Source: Chryseobacterium gleum (GTDB taxonomy: Bacteria; Bacteroidota; Bacteroidia; Flavobacteriales_D; Crocinitomicaceae). From it: a stretch of 6,425 nt of DNA. Positions 5,476 through 6,425 of this stretch are shown here, one piece after another. Within the stretch, counting starts at the first letter, position 1. Each line of letters starts with the position of its first letter. The position numbers and the translations under genes are program-made. The notes beneath the pieces are model-generated. The model saw nothing but the letters and a program-made list of their open reading frames with translations, was not told the DNA's origin and did not search any database. The stretch spans positions 1 to 6,425 of the forward strand of contig CALPSU020000148.1 in assembly GCA_943326315.2 (NCBI GenBank), read 5' to 3'.

Positions 5476-6425
5476 ATGTTAGTAAAAACCTATGGTAGCG
5501 CTGTCTTTGGAATAGACGCTACAACCATCACAGTCGAAGTAAATTTAGGAAATGGAGTAAACTTTTTTTTAGTAGGTCTACCAGACAGTGCTGTAAAAGA
5601 AAGTCAACAACGAATAAAAGCAGCTTTCAAAAACAATAATCTAAAATTTCCAGGAAAAGAAATTACAGTAAATATGGCTCCTGCAGATATTCGTAAGGAA
5701 GGTTCTACTTTTGATCTCCCAATCGCTGTGGGAGTTTTAGCTGCTAGTGAGCAAGTACTTTGTGATCGTTTAAAAGATTACATTATTTTAGGCGAACTAT
5801 CTTTAGACGGGAGCTTGAAACCTCTTAAAGGTATATTGCCGATTGCTATTCAAGCTAAAAAAGAAGGTTTCAAAGGCATCATTTTACCAAAGGAAAATGC
5901 TATCGAAGCAGCAGTTGTAGATGGATTAACGATATACGGAATGTCTTCTTTAGACGAAGTAGTAAATTTTTTAAATCATAAAATAGAAATAAGCCCAACA
6001 ATTGTGGATATTGAAAAGGAATTTCAACAAAAATTAAATGAGTTTGAAGTAGATTTTAAAGACGTTAAAGGACAACAAAACATTAAAAGATCCTTTGAAA
6101 TTGCAGCATCTGGAGGACATAATGTTATATTAATCGGACCACCAGGATCTGGTAAATCCATGTTAGCAAAAAGATTACTTACTGTATTGCCCCCAATGAC
6201 ATTAGAAGAATCTCTTGAAACAACTAAAATTCATAGTGTTGCAGGAAAAACTGGAAAAGAAGTTGGTTTAATTACCCAACGTCCTTTTAGAAAACCGCAT
6301 CACACCATTTCTGATGTAGCGTTGGTTGGCGGAGGCAGTTATCCTCAACCTGGAGAAATATCATTAGCTCATAATGGCGTTTTATTTTTAGATGAATTAC
6401 CAGAATATAAAAGAACTGTTCTAGA
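5476..6425 (+). CDS. comM: YifB/ComM family Mg-chelatase-like AAA+ ATPase (3' end outside window)
   Basis: The visible 316 residues are the N-terminal part of a YifB/ComM protein, a family usually about 500 residues long. ComM is a hexameric AAA+ helicase that drives branch migration when transforming single-stranded DNA is integrated into the chromosome; it acts in the cytoplasm. Residues about 20-142 form the ChlI-like N-terminal domain (VGLPDSAVKESQQRIKAA, then VNMAPADIRKEGSTFDLPIA and LGELSLDG). The Mg-chelatase AAA+ domain starts near 190 (DFKDVKGQ). Walker A is GPPGSGKS at 221-228 and Walker B is GVLFLDEL at 301-308 (Asp306, Glu307). The family-specific RPFRKPHHTIS motif is at 269-279. 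The ATG at 5476 gives the standard MLVKTYGSAVFGID start. The gene runs off the window with no stop. No clear promoter is visible upstream. The symbol reflects family membership; activity in DNA uptake in this organism is not shown. Confidence 0.94.
   Translation, partial: MLVKTYGSAVFGIDATTITVEVNLGNGVNFFLVGLPDSAVKESQQRIKAAFKNNNLKFPGKEITVNMAPADIRKEGSTFDLPIAVGVLAASEQVLCDRLKDYIILGELSLDGSLKPLKGILPIAIQAKKEGFKGIILPKENAIEAAVVDGLTIYGMSSLDEVVNFLNHKIEISPTIVDIEKEFQQKLNEFEVDFKDVKGQQNIKRSFEIAASGGHNVILIGPPGSGKSMLAKRLLTVLPPMTLEESLETTKIHSVAGKTGKEVGLITQRPFRKPHHTISDVALVGGGSYPQPGEISLAHNGVLFLDELPEYKRTVL

Noticed and set aside
1..6425. New defence or mobile system
   Set aside because: Apart from the unrecognised fragment and the seven-helix protein, the genes belong to common envelope or housekeeping families. 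No nuclease, transposase, reverse transcriptase, integrase or toxin pair is visible.

Overview
The window is AT-rich and most likely from the phylum Bacteroidota, probably order Flavobacteriales. Three things point there: promoter-like boxes of the TTTG / TAnnTTTG type, weak A-rich ribosome-binding regions, and an OmpA-family protein that joins a PD40-type propeller, a SprB-like repeat and a four-cysteine OmpA domain. I could not run a search, so the taxonomy is an inference.

Layout from left to right. (1) The 3' end of an unrecognised gene on the plus strand, with one possible membrane segment, enters from outside the window and stops at 493. (2) An AT-rich nested inverted repeat at 493-544 sits between it and a converging minus-strand pair. 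That pair is an MsbA-type ABC exporter (1369-3189) followed 23 bp downstream by a seven-helix membrane protein of unknown function (548-1345). (3) A 150-bp divergent promoter region separates the exporter from rpmH (3340-3501), which encodes ribosomal protein L34. (4) Downstream of rpmH lies an intrinsic terminator (3528-3556), then four tandem 41-44 bp units (3568-3737). Their hairpins are oriented to act as terminators for the gene converging from the right. (5) That gene (3765-5264, minus) encodes an exported propeller/SprB/OmpA cell-envelope protein. (6) A second divergent region of 211 bp leads to comM/yifB (5476 to beyond the end), a Mg-chelatase-like AAA+ ATPase tied to natural transformation; only its first 316 codons are visible.

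The protein-coding content is mostly conserved housekeeping and envelope genes. I see no mobile element, defence island, CRISPR array or tRNA. The exporter and its membrane partner probably form one transcript; the other genes look like separate units. The least ordinary element is the tandem hairpin array between rpmH and the OmpA-family gene. It shows a compensatory stem change, a wobble pair kept only in minus-strand RNA, and an alternating A-B-A-B unit pattern. The seven-helix protein with paired histidines, co-transcribed with the exporter, is the best candidate for undescribed function.
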